Shown here one piece after another: positions 7,543 to 16,321 of a stretch of 64,000 nt of DNA; position 1 is the first letter of the stretch; each line of letters starts with the position of its first letter. Source of the stretch: Candidatus Endomicrobium embiratermitis (lineage in GTDB: Bacteria > Elusimicrobiota > Endomicrobiia > Endomicrobiales > Endomicrobiaceae); the NCBI GenBank assembly GCA_009781315.1, contig WQYI01000003.1:62001-126000 (forward strand), written 5' to 3'. The notes beneath the pieces are model-generated. The model did not search any database, had not been told where the DNA came from, and was given only the letters and a program-made list of their open reading frames with translations. The position numbers and the translations under genes were made by a program.

Positions 7543-8451
7543 TTATTTTTCCGAAGACTCTACTGCTTCGTCAATCTCTATTCCCGCCCCTTCATACGGC
7601 GCTGCTGCGCTTGGCATCGCCAAATCGTAATTTACCTGCACGCCAAGGCTCTTTCTCTTATCTTCAAACCATTTTTCAAATCTTTCTTTCTCGATTATTC
7701 TTCTGATTTCGGGCGCTGCGCTTTCAAAAGAAACCGCCGGAAGAATCTGTTCGGAAACTTTAAATATTATATGGTATCCGTAGGACGTTTCCACGATTCC
7801 GGACATTTCGTTATTTTTAAGACTCAAAGCAACCTTCTCAAATTCCGGGACAAGTTCGCCTTTTCTAAACGGCCCTATGAGCCCCCCGTTTTGCGCGGAA
7901 CCTCTGTCCTGCGAAATTTCTTTAGCTACTTTCTCGAAACTTTCGCCTTTTTGAAGTCTTGCGTAAGCCGATTCGGCTTCTTCTTTGCTGGATACGAGAA
8001 TATGCCTGACAGTATAAGCGACCGGTTTTTCAAACTCTTCTTTATTAGCATCGTAGTACTTCTGAATATCAGCGTCGCTTGCCATTATGCTGCTATGAAG
8101 TTCTTTTATGTAAGTTTCGATTAAAAGCCCGCTTTTATATTCTTCAAGCTGTCTTTGCTGTTCGGCTTTAAACTCTTTTAAAGCTTCGGAATACTCTTTT
8201 CTCTTTTCCACACCGGCCTGTTTTGCCGCTTCAACAACTATCGCCTCTCTGACGACTGAATCTATAAACTGTTTTCTGCCGCTGGGCGTGTTAACATAGC
8301 TTTGATACGCGGGAGGCGTAGCCGCAAGTTTTTCTTCAAGCGCCGCTTCCGTTATTTTCGTTCCGCCGACTTTGGCAACAATGTTACCGTCTCTCTTACA
8401 TGCGCTAAACCCTATTAAAACAACTGCCGCAAACAATAACGTTTTCTTCAT
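7543..8451 (-). CDS. PrsA/PpiC-type lipoprotein peptidyl-prolyl isomerase
   Basis: A 302-residue lipoprotein: signal peptide with lipobox IGFSAC (Cys18), a SurA_N-like helical segment (VAKVGGTKITEAALEEKL), and a parvulin domain at about 145-240 (YTVRHILVSSKEEAE, KGESFEKVAKEISQDRGSAQ, GGLIGPFRKGELVPEFEKVA, SYGYHIIF). It is expected to be anchored in a membrane and to fold exported proteins. SD GGAGAA precedes the ATG. It sits directly upstream of the soluble SurA-like gene, giving a tandem of lipid-anchored and soluble foldases. Confidence 0.9.
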   Translation of the reverse strand: MKKTLLFAAVVLIGFSACKRDGNIVAKVGGTKITEAALEEKLAATPPAYQSYVNTPSGRKQFIDSVVREAIVVEAAKQAGVEKRKEYSEALKEFKAEQQRQLEEYKSGLLIETYIKELHSSIMASDADIQKYYDANKEEFEKPVAYTVRHILVSSKEEAESAYARLQKGESFEKVAKEISQDRGSAQNGGLIGPFRKGELVPEFEKVALSLKNNEMSGIVETSYGYHIIFKVSEQILPAVSFESAAPEIRRIIEKERFEKWFEDKRKSLGVQVNYDLAMPSAAAPYEGAGIEIDEAVESSEK

Positions 8452-8522
8452 CAGTACTTCTCCTTTTCCAATTCTCGACTAATTCGTTAATTTACAAATG
8501 TTACTATTTTAAAAAAAATTAG

Positions 8523-11500
8523 TCAACTTTTAAAATAGCTGCCCAGTTTTGAAAGAAATTCCTTTATATATTCCGGACTTACGGCTTTTATTTCCGACCC
8601 TTCGGCCTTGCTCAGGGCATGCTTTTTCAGTTTGAAGGCATAGCCTTTTCCGCTTATAAATTCAACCTCTTTTGAATAGTTCTTTATAAAAAGCGGGATG
8701 TCGGCTTTTGAAAAATCAGCATTCCGGCTAAAATACATATATATATAGTTATTATCTTCCGATATTCTTTCAATATTGAGTTCCTGGGCTTTCAGCCTTA
8801 ACGCCGTAATTTCAAAGAGCATTTTGACTTCATCAGGCATTTTGCCGAAACGGTCTGTCAGTTCGTCTTTTACTTTTTCCAAAGTTCCGGTATCTTTGGC
8901 ATCGGAAAGCTTTCTGTAAAACAGTATTCTTATATCCTCATCTTCAATGTAGCCGTAAGGTATTAACGCATTAACCTTCAAATCTATTTCACTGTTTTCC
9001 GACTCTTTTTGCGGGCGTTCGCCCGGATTTTTTATTTTTTTACCTTCTTCCTCCAGGAGTTTGGAAAACATATCGTATCCGATATCGCGCACAAAACCGT
9101 GCTGGTTCGCGCTGAGTATCCCGCCCGCGCCTCTTATCTCCAAATCTTTTAAAGCCAGCCGGAAACCCGAACCCAGCTCGCTGAACTCTTTCATGGCTTC
9201 AAGCCTTTTTACAGCCTCGTCGCTTAAAGCTTTATCTTTATAAAACAGATAACAGTATGCTTTTTTACGTTCTCTTCCTATTCTTCCGCGCAGCTGGTAC
9301 AGCTGCGAGAGTCCGAAATTTTCAGCTTCTTCGATTATCATTGTGTTGACGGAAGGTATGTCCAAACCTGACTCTATGATAGTCGTGGCAAGCAATACGT
9401 CAAGCTCCATATTTGTAAACTTCCACATGATATTTTCAATATCTCTTGCTTTCATTTGCCCGTGAATAACGCCAAGTTTCATATCAGGCACGAGCTTTTT
9501 AATTTCCGCGGCTTTTGTAAGTATGGTTTCCACTCTGTTATAAACGTAAAACACCTGCCCGTTTCGCGCGAGCTCCGCCTGTATTATATTTTTGACAAGT
9601 TTCTCGTCATACATCGATAAAGCCGTTTCTATAGGAAGCCTGCCGAAAGGAGGCGTTTCTATTACGGACAAATCCCTGAAACCCGATAAAGCCGAAGACA
9701 AAGTGCGCGGTATGGGCGTCGCGGAAAGCATTAAAATATCTACATTTTTTTTCATTGTTTTGATTTTTTCTTTCTGCTTCACTCCGAAACGATGCTCTTC
9801 GTCGACTATCAAAATACCGAGATTTTTAAATTTGACGTCATTTTGCAAAAGCCTGTGCGTGCCGACAATAATATCGACTTTGCCCTGCCCGAGTTCCGTA
9901 ATTATTTTTTTCTGGTTTGATTTGGACTGAAACCTGCTTAAAACTTCCACTCTCGTGGGAAAAGGCGACAGCCTGTTATAAAAAGTATTGAAATGCTGCT
10001 GCGCTAAAACGGTTGTAGGCACTAAAACCGCCGCCTGAAAACCTTCCTGAACCGCTTTAAACGCCGCGCGAACCGCGACTTCGGTTTTTCCGTAACCCAC
10101 GTCGCCGCAGATAAGCCTTTCCATGGGATATGGCTTTGAGAAATCGCTTTTGACGTCTTCTATAGCTTTAAGCTGGTCGGGAGTTTCGTCGTACGGAAAA
10201 GCGTCTTCAAGTTCTTTTTCCCACGTTGTTTCCTGCGTAAAAGGAATCCTTTTAATTTTGCTTCGTTCGGTATAAAGTTTTAAAAGTTCTTTGGCAAACT
10301 CCGCGGCCGCTTCGCGCGCTCTGGATTTTATCCTTTCCCAGGCGCCCGTATCCATTGAGTAAAGTTTCGGTTTTACGCCTTCAACGCCTACATATTTTTT
10401 AACCGCTTTTATTTCATCGGGCGGCACATAAAGTTTATCGCCTTTTTGATATTCTATGCACAGATATTCGGAAGTTTTGTCCGCGCGCGAAATGGTTTTT
10501 AAACCCGCGTATCTTCCTATGCCGTATTTTTCGTGCACTACGTAATCGCCTTTAGATATTTCCCAAATGCCTTCCAGCCTTCTGCCGCCTTTAATTTTCG
10601 GGAAACTTACGGGCTTTTTCTTATAAAGCATTTCGCGGCTTGATATTACGGCAAGATTCTCTCTTTCTAAATAGAATCCTTGGGAAAGATTGCCGTAAAC
10701 AAATTCCGGCGCTTTGCCTGCCCAGTTGCTTTCATGAAAAATATCAACGATTCTTTCCCTTTCCCCGTCATTAGCGCAGTAAATTTTTATTTTAACTTTG
10801 TTTTTGGCAAAACCTTTTATGGCATCTACAAAATATTTAATGTCTCCCTGAAAACTACCTTTGGTAGCGCCTTTGGCGCCGCCGGTTAAGCCGGTAAAAC
10901 TTTTATAACCCTGATAAACGGCTTTACTGTTTAGCGGGTCGTTTATGATAAGTTCGTGTTTAGCATAAAGTTCTTCGTCTTCTTTGGATAAAGGATAGTC
11001 AAAGAACAGAAAGGATGAAGGAGAAGGGAGGAGGGAGGAGGGAACGGCTTGCTTTGTTTTGCCTTCTACCTCCTCCTTCCTCCCTACTACCTGTAGTTCA
11101 AAGTAGTCTTTTATTGTTGCGGTATCATTTGCGCTGTTTACAGGCAAAACTTTAATCTCGTCTATAAAAGTGTTGGAAAGCTGCGTTCCGGGGTCAAAAA
11201 TTCTTATAGCATCGATTGTTTCATATTCAAACAATACGCGCACAGGCATTTCGTTTGCCGCGGGCCAAATGTCAACAATATCTCCCCGCACGGCAAACTG
11301 TAATTTATCTTCAACAAAGTTCACTCTGTTGTAGCCCATTGAAACTAAAAAAATGACAAAGTCCTCGAATTTATGATTTTGCCCGGGTTTAAGATTTATC
11401 CCCGAATCAACTTTAGGATCCGCGATAGGAGAGTTTATGGAAATGTCCGTAGCGCAAACAATAAAACTTTTTAAGCTTTTGATTTTGTCCGCGACAAAAG

Positions 11501-11759
11501 CTCTTTGCTGAACATCATCTGAAGGAAAATACAAACAGTTAGGAATTAGGAGTGAGGTGTTAGGAGTTAACGACAAAAAAGACTTTAGGTCATCATAAAA
11601 GGAACTTTGTTCCTCATCTTTGACAAAAGCAAATACCCGCAAATTTGTTTCGGGGGTACCCCCGGAGCTTTGCTCCTCAAAAATGCGTTTAAACAAATAA
11701 TGGGCTTTACCGGAGCTTTGCTCCCTGCCCCCTATGCCCGACAAATATGTTTTGCTCAT
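8523..11759 (-). CDS. mfd: Transcription-repair coupling factor Mfd
   Basis: Mfd displaces stalled RNA polymerase and recruits UvrAB. Visible parts: a UvrB-like N-terminal region (to about residue 330), the RNA-polymerase interaction domain at about 400-500 (GDYVVHEKYGIGRYAGL), helicase motifs GDVGYGKTEVA (about 548-558), VDEEHRFG (about 648) and RGRIGRERKKAYCY (about 823), and the C-terminal TRCF domain (about 930-1040). At 1078 residues it is slightly shorter than the E. coli protein despite several repeat insertions: three EQSS peptides from short hairpins (residues 12-53), a word repeat at about 62-72, a larger insert at about 223-250 and HALSKAEGS near residue 1050. The helicase core is free of them. 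It begins 26 bases after korB. Confidence 0.97.
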   Translation of the reverse strand: MSKTYLSGIGGREQSSGKAHYLFKRIFEEQSSGGTPETNLRVFAFVKDEEQSSFYDDLKSFLSLTPNTSLLIPNCLYFPSDDVQQRAFVADKIKSLKSFIVCATDISINSPIADPKVDSGINLKPGQNHKFEDFVIFLVSMGYNRVNFVEDKLQFAVRGDIVDIWPAANEMPVRVLFEYETIDAIRIFDPGTQLSNTFIDEIKVLPVNSANDTATIKDYFELQVVGRKEEVEGKTKQAVPSSLLPSPSSFLFFDYPLSKEDEELYAKHELIINDPLNSKAVYQGYKSFTGLTGGAKGATKGSFQGDIKYFVDAIKGFAKNKVKIKIYCANDGERERIVDIFHESNWAGKAPEFVYGNLSQGFYLERENLAVISSREMLYKKKPVSFPKIKGGRRLEGIWEISKGDYVVHEKYGIGRYAGLKTISRADKTSEYLCIEYQKGDKLYVPPDEIKAVKKYVGVEGVKPKLYSMDTGAWERIKSRAREAAAEFAKELLKLYTERSKIKRIPFTQETTWEKELEDAFPYDETPDQLKAIEDVKSDFSKPYPMERLICGDVGYGKTEVAVRAAFKAVQEGFQAAVLVPTTVLAQQHFNTFYNRLSPFPTRVEVLSRFQSKSNQKKIITELGQGKVDIIVGTHRLLQNDVKFKNLGILIVDEEHRFGVKQKEKIKTMKKNVDILMLSATPIPRTLSSALSGFRDLSVIETPPFGRLPIETALSMYDEKLVKNIIQAELARNGQVFYVYNRVETILTKAAEIKKLVPDMKLGVIHGQMKARDIENIMWKFTNMELDVLLATTIIESGLDIPSVNTMIIEEAENFGLSQLYQLRGRIGRERKKAYCYLFYKDKALSDEAVKRLEAMKEFSELGSGFRLALKDLEIRGAGGILSANQHGFVRDIGYDMFSKLLEEEGKKIKNPGERPQKESENSEIDLKVNALIPYGYIEDEDIRILFYRKLSDAKDTGTLEKVKDELTDRFGKMPDEVKMLFEITALRLKAQELNIERISEDNNYIYMYFSRNADFSKADIPLFIKNYSKEVEFISGKGYAFKLKKHALSKAEGSEIKAVSPEYIKEFLSKLGSYFKS
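8596..8622. repeat. Short repeat in frame near the 3' end of mfd
   Basis: The stretch GACCCTTCGGCCTTGCTCAG plus GGCATGC is read as HALSKAEGS. It matches the common bacterial repeat class that translates to LSKAEG or LRQAQG. Confidence 0.6.
11009..11095. repeat. Inverted GGAGGGA word-repeat element inside mfd
   Basis: The left arm (11011-11043) repeats GGAGGGA and GAAGGAGAAG words. The right arm (11061-11092) carries the complementary TCCTCC/TTCCTCC words. The core is ACGGCTTGCTTTGTTTT. It is translated in frame as a Ser/Pro-rich insert at about residues 223-250 of Mfd. Confidence 0.75.
11538..11580. repeat. TTAGGAGT word repeat with TTAACGACAA in mfd
   Basis: Words AGGAATTAGGAGTGAGGTG and TTAGGAGTTAACGACAAAAA follow each other and are read in frame. 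Part of the same word string (TTAGGAATTAGGAGTTAAC) ends the hydrogenase large-subunit gene at 55395-55414. Confidence 0.75.
11601..11724. repeat. Three short C-TTT-G hairpins in the 5' part of mfd
   Basis: GGAACTTTGTTCC (11601-11613), GGAGCTTTGCTCC (11664-11676) and GGAGCTTTGCTCC (11712-11724) are perfect 5-bp palindromes around TTT. Each is read in frame and yields an EQSS peptide. Confidence 0.85.
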
Positions 11760-11785
11760 TTTACTTACGGCTAAACTATCGTTGT

Positions 11786-12640
11786 TTACACATAACTTTT
11801 CATTAATTCATCAAGCTTTGCCTGCCTGTCGGCGCTCCTTTTGTATAAAGGAGTTTTATTGGTTTTGGTGGCTTCAAGCTGTTCTTCAAAAACAGGTCTT
11901 TCGTTTTTATAATAAATGCCAAGCCCGAGTTTGTCTTCTTTGGTAGCCAATATAAAAGCCGCGTTCCTGTCCGAAACGTCATGATTTTCTATATAATAGG
12001 TATTATCTTTAAACCATTGAAACGTGTTAAATTTATTGAAACTTACGCACGGATGCAAAATATCGACAAGCGAGTAGCCTTTATGCTGTATAGCCTGTTT
12101 TAAAATTTCTTTTGTTTGCTCTGCGTCTCCGCTGAACGCCCTTGCGACAAAAGACGCGTTCATAGCTATCGCGACGGCCAAAGGATTAAAAGGCTGTTCA
12201 AAAACGCCGTCAACCTGAATATTCGTTTTTATACCAATCGAACTTGTGGGCGAAGCCTGCCCTTTTGTAAGCCCGTAAATCATATTATTATGCACTATGT
12301 TTGTTATATCGGGATTACGGCGTACTGTGGCAAGAAAATGGTTCCCGCCTTCGCCGTACATATCTCCTTCCCCGCTTTCGGCAATAACAGTCAAACCGAC
12401 ATTTGACACTTTTACCGCAACAGCCGCTGGCAAAGCTCTGCCGTGCAAACCGTTAAAATAACTGACTTTCATATATTGCGGCAATTTCGCGGCCTGGCCT
12501 ATCCCTGAAACCATAAGCAAATTTTCAGGGCTGATTTGCAGTTCGTCAAGAGCGCTTTTTAATATACTCAAAATCAAGTGATTTCCGCAACCCGGACACC
12601 ACGCGTTATTTATTCCTGAAATATCGTATGTGGAAGTCAT
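11786..12640 (-). CDS. korB: 2-oxoacid:ferredoxin oxidoreductase, beta (TPP-binding) subunit
   Basis: A 284-residue beta subunit. The signatures are WCPGCGNH near the N terminus (first Fe-S/TPP contact), [26 protein letters not shown], and the TPP-magnesium motif [13 protein letters not shown] followed by [16 protein letters not shown]. The enzyme converts a 2-oxoacid plus CoA to acyl-CoA and reduces ferredoxin. The arrangement with a fused gamma-alpha partner fits the 2-oxoglutarate (Kor) or branched-chain type rather than pyruvate synthase; the substrate is inferred. A GGAGGT inside the end of korA serves as its ribosome-binding site. Ferredoxin reduced here could feed the hydrogenase encoded at 53-64 kb. 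Confidence 0.92.
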   Translation of the reverse strand: MTSTYDISGINNAWCPGCGNHLILSILKSALDELQISPENLLMVSGIGQAAKLPQYMKVSYFNGLHGRALPAAVAVKVSNVGLTVIAESGEGDMYGEGGNHFLATVRRNPDITNIVHNNMIYGLTKGQASPTSSIGIKTNIQVDGVFEQPFNPLAVAIAMNASFVARAFSGDAEQTKEILKQAIQHKGYSLVDILHPCVSFNKFNTFQWFKDNTYYIENHDVSDRNAAFILATKEDKLGLGIYYKNERPVFEEQLEATKTNKTPLYKRSADRQAKLDELMKSYV

Positions 12641-12641
12641 T

Positions 12642-14336
12642 TTATTTTACCTCCAAAATAGTTTTTAACTGCTGCGCGACTTTATCCGCGCTGAAAGGCA
12701 ACCCGTCGTATTTTCTGATATGCCCCAACGCTTTAATGCCCGTATTTTGAAAAACGAATTTTTCAAATTGTCCGTTGAAATTATTTTCCACAAAAATAAC
12801 TTTTTCAGCTTTTTTCAGATATTCGTTTGTCTTGGGGTGCAAAGGATAAACCTGTTTAAAATATAACAAAGACGTTTTTTCATCATTTAAAATTTCCAAT
12901 ACCTCTTTTAACATTTCTACCGTAGAACCCCAGCAAATTATTAAATTATCATAATTGAAATTTCCTATAAGTTCGGGCTTTACGGTTTCGTTTAAAATCC
13001 CGTCAAGTTTTTTCATGCGTTTTTCGTGCATGGCTTTACGCATATTTTCGTCTTCGGTAATGCGGCCGTCTTCGTCATGTTCGTCGCTGCCGGCGCAGAC
13101 AAAGCCGCTGCCATAGCCCGGCACGCCTCTTGGCGACACTCCGTCCGGAGTAATTTTATACCTCATATACGGCGGAGAACTTTCGGCAATATGTTTTACG
13201 GGAATTTCAGGCTTATCAAAAGACGGGCAGCAAAAAATCGAGTCGGTAAGATACTGGTCGCTTAAAATAAAAACGGGAATCTGGTATTTATCCGCGATAT
13301 AAAAAGCTTTTTGCGTCATATCAAAACAATCCAAAGGATTTCCGGGGGCAAAAACCGCCCTTTGAAACTCTCCGTGCCCCGAATACAAAGCCGTATCTAA
13401 ATCAGACTGTTCCGTTCTTGTAGGAAGCCCTGTTGCCGGACCCGGCCTTTGGGCAAGATGTATCACGACAGGGGTTTCCGTCATTGCGGCAAGACTTACG
13501 CCTTCGCACATTAAATCGAAACCGCCGCCCGAAGTTGACACCACGCTTCTTGCTCCGGCGTAAGACGCGCCGACAGACATATTGATTGCGGCAATTTCGT
13601 CTTCAGCCTGCTCTACTACAACGCCGAATTCTGTTTGGTTTTTGGCAAGAAAAGCAAAAAAATTCGTGCCGGGCGTCATCGGATAAGAAGCGATAAAATC
13701 GCATCCGCCCGCAAGCGCACCCATACCGCAAGCGTCGGCTCCGCTTATGAGGATTTTATTTCCGACATTCTTACCGGGCGCGACTTCAATATTAATTTCT
13801 TTTAAAATACCGGCGGCTATTTGGTAACCCCTTTTTCCCGCGGCTATATTTTTATCGACGATATCCGCGCCTTTTTTACCGAAATTGCCTTTTATACTCT
13901 TTTCAAGACGGGAAAAATCGACTTTAAACAAACCTAAAATTATTCCGCTCGCGATCATATTTGTATAGATCACGTCTCCTATTGCAGATTCTGAAAGAGG
14001 TATATCTATAAAAGGTTTGTCTGTTTCTCCGATAATTTCTTTATCGGCAAGAATGACGGTATCGTCCGTAATTCTGCTGTATAAATGTTTATAAGCTTCT
14101 TTATCAAAAGGAATAAAAATATCGATTCTGTCGCAATAACAATTTTTAGGGGTTGAAGATATCCTCAACTGTGTGGAATTGCTGCCGCCGCGAACGCGCG
14201 ACATATACTCTTTGGAAGTGAATACGTTGAAACCCGCGGTTTTAAAAATTCTGGAAACGGAATTTTCAACGGTTTGTATTCCGGCACCCGCTTCGCCGCA
14301 CAAAACTACGCTTATGTCGTCTTTAAATTTTCGCAT
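12642..14336 (-). CDS. korA: 2-oxoacid:ferredoxin oxidoreductase, fused gamma-alpha subunit
   Basis: A 564-residue protein in which a gamma domain (residues about 5-180, [19 protein letters not shown]) is fused in front of the alpha domain (about 190-564, [53 protein letters not shown]). The typical [17 protein letters not shown] is at the expected place. The protein pairs with the downstream beta subunit; the two genes are one base apart. TGAGGT before the ATG at 14336 supports the start. It lacks its own ferredoxin domain, so electrons probably go to a free ferredoxin. Confidence 0.93.
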   Translation of the reverse strand: MRKFKDDISVVLCGEAGAGIQTVENSVSRIFKTAGFNVFTSKEYMSRVRGGSNSTQLRISSTPKNCYCDRIDIFIPFDKEAYKHLYSRITDDTVILADKEIIGETDKPFIDIPLSESAIGDVIYTNMIASGIILGLFKVDFSRLEKSIKGNFGKKGADIVDKNIAAGKRGYQIAAGILKEINIEVAPGKNVGNKILISGADACGMGALAGGCDFIASYPMTPGTNFFAFLAKNQTEFGVVVEQAEDEIAAINMSVGASYAGARSVVSTSGGGFDLMCEGVSLAAMTETPVVIHLAQRPGPATGLPTRTEQSDLDTALYSGHGEFQRAVFAPGNPLDCFDMTQKAFYIADKYQIPVFILSDQYLTDSIFCCPSFDKPEIPVKHIAESSPPYMRYKITPDGVSPRGVPGYGSGFVCAGSDEHDEDGRITEDENMRKAMHEKRMKKLDGILNETVKPELIGNFNYDNLIICWGSTVEMLKEVLEILNDEKTSLLYFKQVYPLHPKTNEYLKKAEKVIFVENNFNGQFEKFVFQNTGIKALGHIRKYDGLPFSADKVAQQLKTILEVK

Positions 14337-14378
14337 TTTAGCACCTCAAAAAAGTGTGGAGGTTGGAGCGTAATCTCT

Positions 14379-14957
14379 TTAAAAGTTGTCTGCAAGTTCT
14401 TCCATATAAGCTTTAGCGTGCAGGCATGCCGGACATTTTTCGAGCGCTTCTTTTCCCGTATAAACGTATCCGCAGTTACGGCATTTCCATCTGATTTCGG
14501 TATCTTTTTTGAAAACTCTGTCGTTATCGAGATTGTCAAGAAGTTCCAAATATCTTGCTTCGTGGTGTTTTTCGGCTACTGAAATTTTTCTCCAGCATTC
14601 CGCTATATCGGGAAAACCTTCTTTGTCGGCAACATCGGCAAACCCCGGATAAAGCATAGACTGCTCTTCATGTTCTCCTGCCGCCGCTTCTTTCAAATTT
14701 TCCGTGGTAGGTCCGATAACGCCTGCGGGAAAAGAAGCGTTGACATTAACCATACCGCCTTCCAAATATTTAAAAAATCTTTCGGCATGCTCTTTTTCAT
14801 TGTCGGCAGTTTCCGTAAAAATCGCGGCAATCTGTTCAAACCCTTCTTTTTTCGCCTTGGAAGCAAAATATGTGTATCTCATTCTGGCCTGAGATTCGCC
14901 AGCAAAAGACTGCATTAAATTTTTTTCCGTCTGAGTTCCTTTAACTGATTTTGACAT
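14379..14957 (-). CDS. rbr: Rubrerythrin
   Basis: A 192-residue rubrerythrin, a cytoplasmic peroxide reductase of anaerobes. The four-helix diiron domain (residues 1-145) shows NLMQSFAGESQARMRYTYF, ETADNEKEHAERFF, EAAAGEHEEQSMLYPGFA and ISVAEKHHEARYLELL with all expected Glu/His ligands. The C-terminal rubredoxin-like domain has CRNCGYVY and CPACLHAKAYM. GGGAGG precedes the ATG. It opens a block with superoxide reductase, flavodiiron protein and rubredoxin genes, which together form the usual anaerobe defence set. Confidence 0.96.
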   Translation of the reverse strand: MSKSVKGTQTEKNLMQSFAGESQARMRYTYFASKAKKEGFEQIAAIFTETADNEKEHAERFFKYLEGGMVNVNASFPAGVIGPTTENLKEAAAGEHEEQSMLYPGFADVADKEGFPDIAECWRKISVAEKHHEARYLELLDNLDNDRVFKKDTEIRWKCRNCGYVYTGKEALEKCPACLHAKAYMEELADNF

Positions 14958-14972
14958 TGTTAAAACCTCCCT

Positions 14973-15102
14973 TTGAACGACAAAGTGGAAAGTTAAAAGT
15001 TGAAATTATGAGTTTTTGCTTTGCAAAAACCTAAAATCCGTTTCGGCTTCGCCGAAACACAATATTTTCACTTTACACTTTTCACTTTGAACTTTGTCTT
15101 TA
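14973..15102. repeat. Inverted repeat element A between rubrerythrin and superoxide reductase
   Basis: The ends are ACGACAAAGT (14977-14986) and ACTTTGTCTT (15091-15100), near-perfect inverted copies. The arms are AAAGT/AAAAGT words. The core holds two perfect hairpins: GTTTTTGC-TTT-GCAAAAAC (15012-15030) and GTTTCGGC-TTC-GCCGAAAC (15040-15058). The right end touches the stop codon of the superoxide reductase gene. Confidence 0.85.
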
Positions 15103-15543
15103 TTTTATCTCAATTTCATTATACCATTTTCCGTGCACATTACAGTTTTCTATAACCTGAATTTTTCCTTTTGTTCCGTCTTTTAAATGAACCACGGCCG
15201 CGGGATTAATATCCGACGTAAGTTCTACCCACGCTATAAATTTGTTATCGAGATAATAAGTTATATTCGTGATATGGTGTTCCGGCAGAGCAGGGTGGAG
15301 AATTTCGCCGATTTTTACGTGCACGTCTACACAGCCGGTTCCGGGTATTAAACCGCACTTTTCAACAACCGTAAAAGCCGGGATATGTTTCTTTTCGCTT
15401 TCGCCTTTTTCGGCTTTAAAATCAGGCATTTTGTAAGCGTCTTCTTTTTCTTCAAAGGCATTCTTCATATGGCAAACCGGACAAACATCCGTTTTTCCGT
15501 CAAGAGCCACATAATTGCAGAATTTACAAACCAAACCTTTCAT
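15100..15543 (-). CDS. Superoxide reductase with N-terminal rubredoxin-like zinc/iron knot
   Basis: A 147-residue protein. The N-terminal knot has CKFC (6-9) and CPVC (21-24). The catalytic domain carries the SOR iron ligands: His53 in KKHIPAF, His83 and His89 in HPALPEHHI, Cys134 and His137 in CNVHGKW. It reduces superoxide to peroxide without making oxygen, probably with electrons from rubredoxin. The usual Glu of the EKH motif is Lys51 here, while the following Lys is kept; SORs without this Glu exist in other lineages. It sits between two copies of the same inverted repeat type. Confidence 0.92.
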   Translation of the reverse strand: MKGLVCKFCNYVALDGKTDVCPVCHMKNAFEEKEDAYKMPDFKAEKGESEKKHIPAFTVVEKCGLIPGTGCVDVHVKIGEILHPALPEHHITNITYYLDNKFIAWVELTSDINPAAVVHLKDGTKGKIQVIENCNVHGKWYNEIEIK

Positions 15544-15557
15544 TTACGCCCCCCCTT

Positions 15558-15694
15558 TAACGACAAAGTTAAAAGTGAAGAGTGAAAAGTGTAAATCTTG
15601 AATTTCGGCAAAGCCGAAATAAAATTAACTCGTTTTCGCTTTGCGAAAACACCATATTTTCACTTTCAACTTTTCAATTTTCACTTTGTCTTTA
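15558..15694. repeat. Inverted repeat element B, sibling of element A
   Basis: The ends are ACGACAAAGT (15560-15569) and ACTTTGTCTT (15683-15692), the same as element A. The core has the hairpins ATTTCGGC-AAA-GCCGAAAT (15602-15620) and GTTTTCGC-TTT-GCGAAAAC (15632-15650). The order and arm sequences differ from element A while the architecture is kept. The right end touches the stop codon of the DUF4019 gene. Confidence 0.85.
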
Positions 15695-16141
15695 TTTCAT
15701 AAAGTATCCGGATACTTTCCAGCTGCCGTCTTCCTGTTTCATAAGAGTTATGGCTTCGACAACAACTGATTTCGGAGCCGCGCTGAAAAGAGTTCCGTAC
15801 TGAATTACCATATATTCGCTTTTAGGCGCATTGGGAAACTCCGGCTCGTAAAACGCGTATATTTCTTTTCTGCTCTCAACGGAACCTAAAGGTTTGCGGT
15901 AAGTCGCCATATCAGCCTGCCATTGCGCGCTTGTGATTCTTTCCTTAGAATATGCGGCAAGCTCGTCATAAGACTGTACATACCAGTTTTTGTCAAGTTT
16001 GCCAAGCCATTCAAGGCTAGCCGATCTCGCTTCTTTTATATTGAGACCTTTTGGAGCGCCTGTTACTTCGTTTTTCGAACAACAAGCCGTGAAAATTCCC
16101 GCCATTGCCAAGCATGCTAAAATCAAAAAATATTTTTTCAC
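15692..16141 (-). CDS. DUF4019-like lipoprotein
   Basis: A 149-residue lipoprotein: signal peptide and lipobox IFTAC (Cys20), then a single domain with the DUF4019 pattern SLEWLGKLDKNWYVQSYDEL, ITSAQWQADMATYRKPLGSV, and a C-terminal strand DGSWKVSGYF. The function of this family is unknown; the fold resembles small NTF2-like domains. The start codon is GTG at 16141, supported by an upstream GGAGGGG. It is embedded in the oxygen-defence block, so a link to redox stress in the periplasm is possible but unproven. Confidence 0.8.
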   Translation of the reverse strand: MKKYFLILACLAMAGIFTACCSKNEVTGAPKGLNIKEARSASLEWLGKLDKNWYVQSYDELAAYSKERITSAQWQADMATYRKPLGSVESRKEIYAFYEPEFPNAPKSEYMVIQYGTLFSAAPKSVVVEAITLMKQEDGSWKVSGYFMK

Positions 16142-16158
16142 CGTCTCTGCCCCTCCGT

Positions 16159-16320
16159 CTATCGATAAAGCCCGAAAGCTCCCGCTATGTGTATAAGCAT
16201 AAATAAAATCGCTCCGACCGCCGCAATTTTATGATACAAAAACTTCTTCTTATGAGCAAAAAGAGCTGCGCAAATAAACAGAATCGCCGCAATCATTCCG
16301 AATATCCTGAAATCCGGCAT
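16159..16320 (-). CDS. 53-residue membrane peptide
   Basis: A short frame of 53 codons starts MPDFRIFGMIAAILFICAAL and ends HIAGAFGLYR. It has two hydrophobic helices (about 7-21 and 33-48) separated by a basic loop HKKKFLYHK, so it should be a two-span inner-membrane hairpin with both ends on the same side. AAGGAG lies 6 bases before the ATG, which is good support for translation. It begins 1 base after the flavodiiron gene and is followed by the DUF4019 lipoprotein gene. I recognise no family. Confidence 0.7.
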   Translation of the reverse strand: MPDFRIFGMIAAILFICAALFAHKKKFLYHKIAAVGAILFMLIHIAGAFGLYR

Positions 16321-16321
16321 A

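Noticed and set aside
7279-8124. 281-codon plus-strand frame opposite the two isomerase genes
   Set aside because: It crosses two real genes and their junction and has no recognisable domain.
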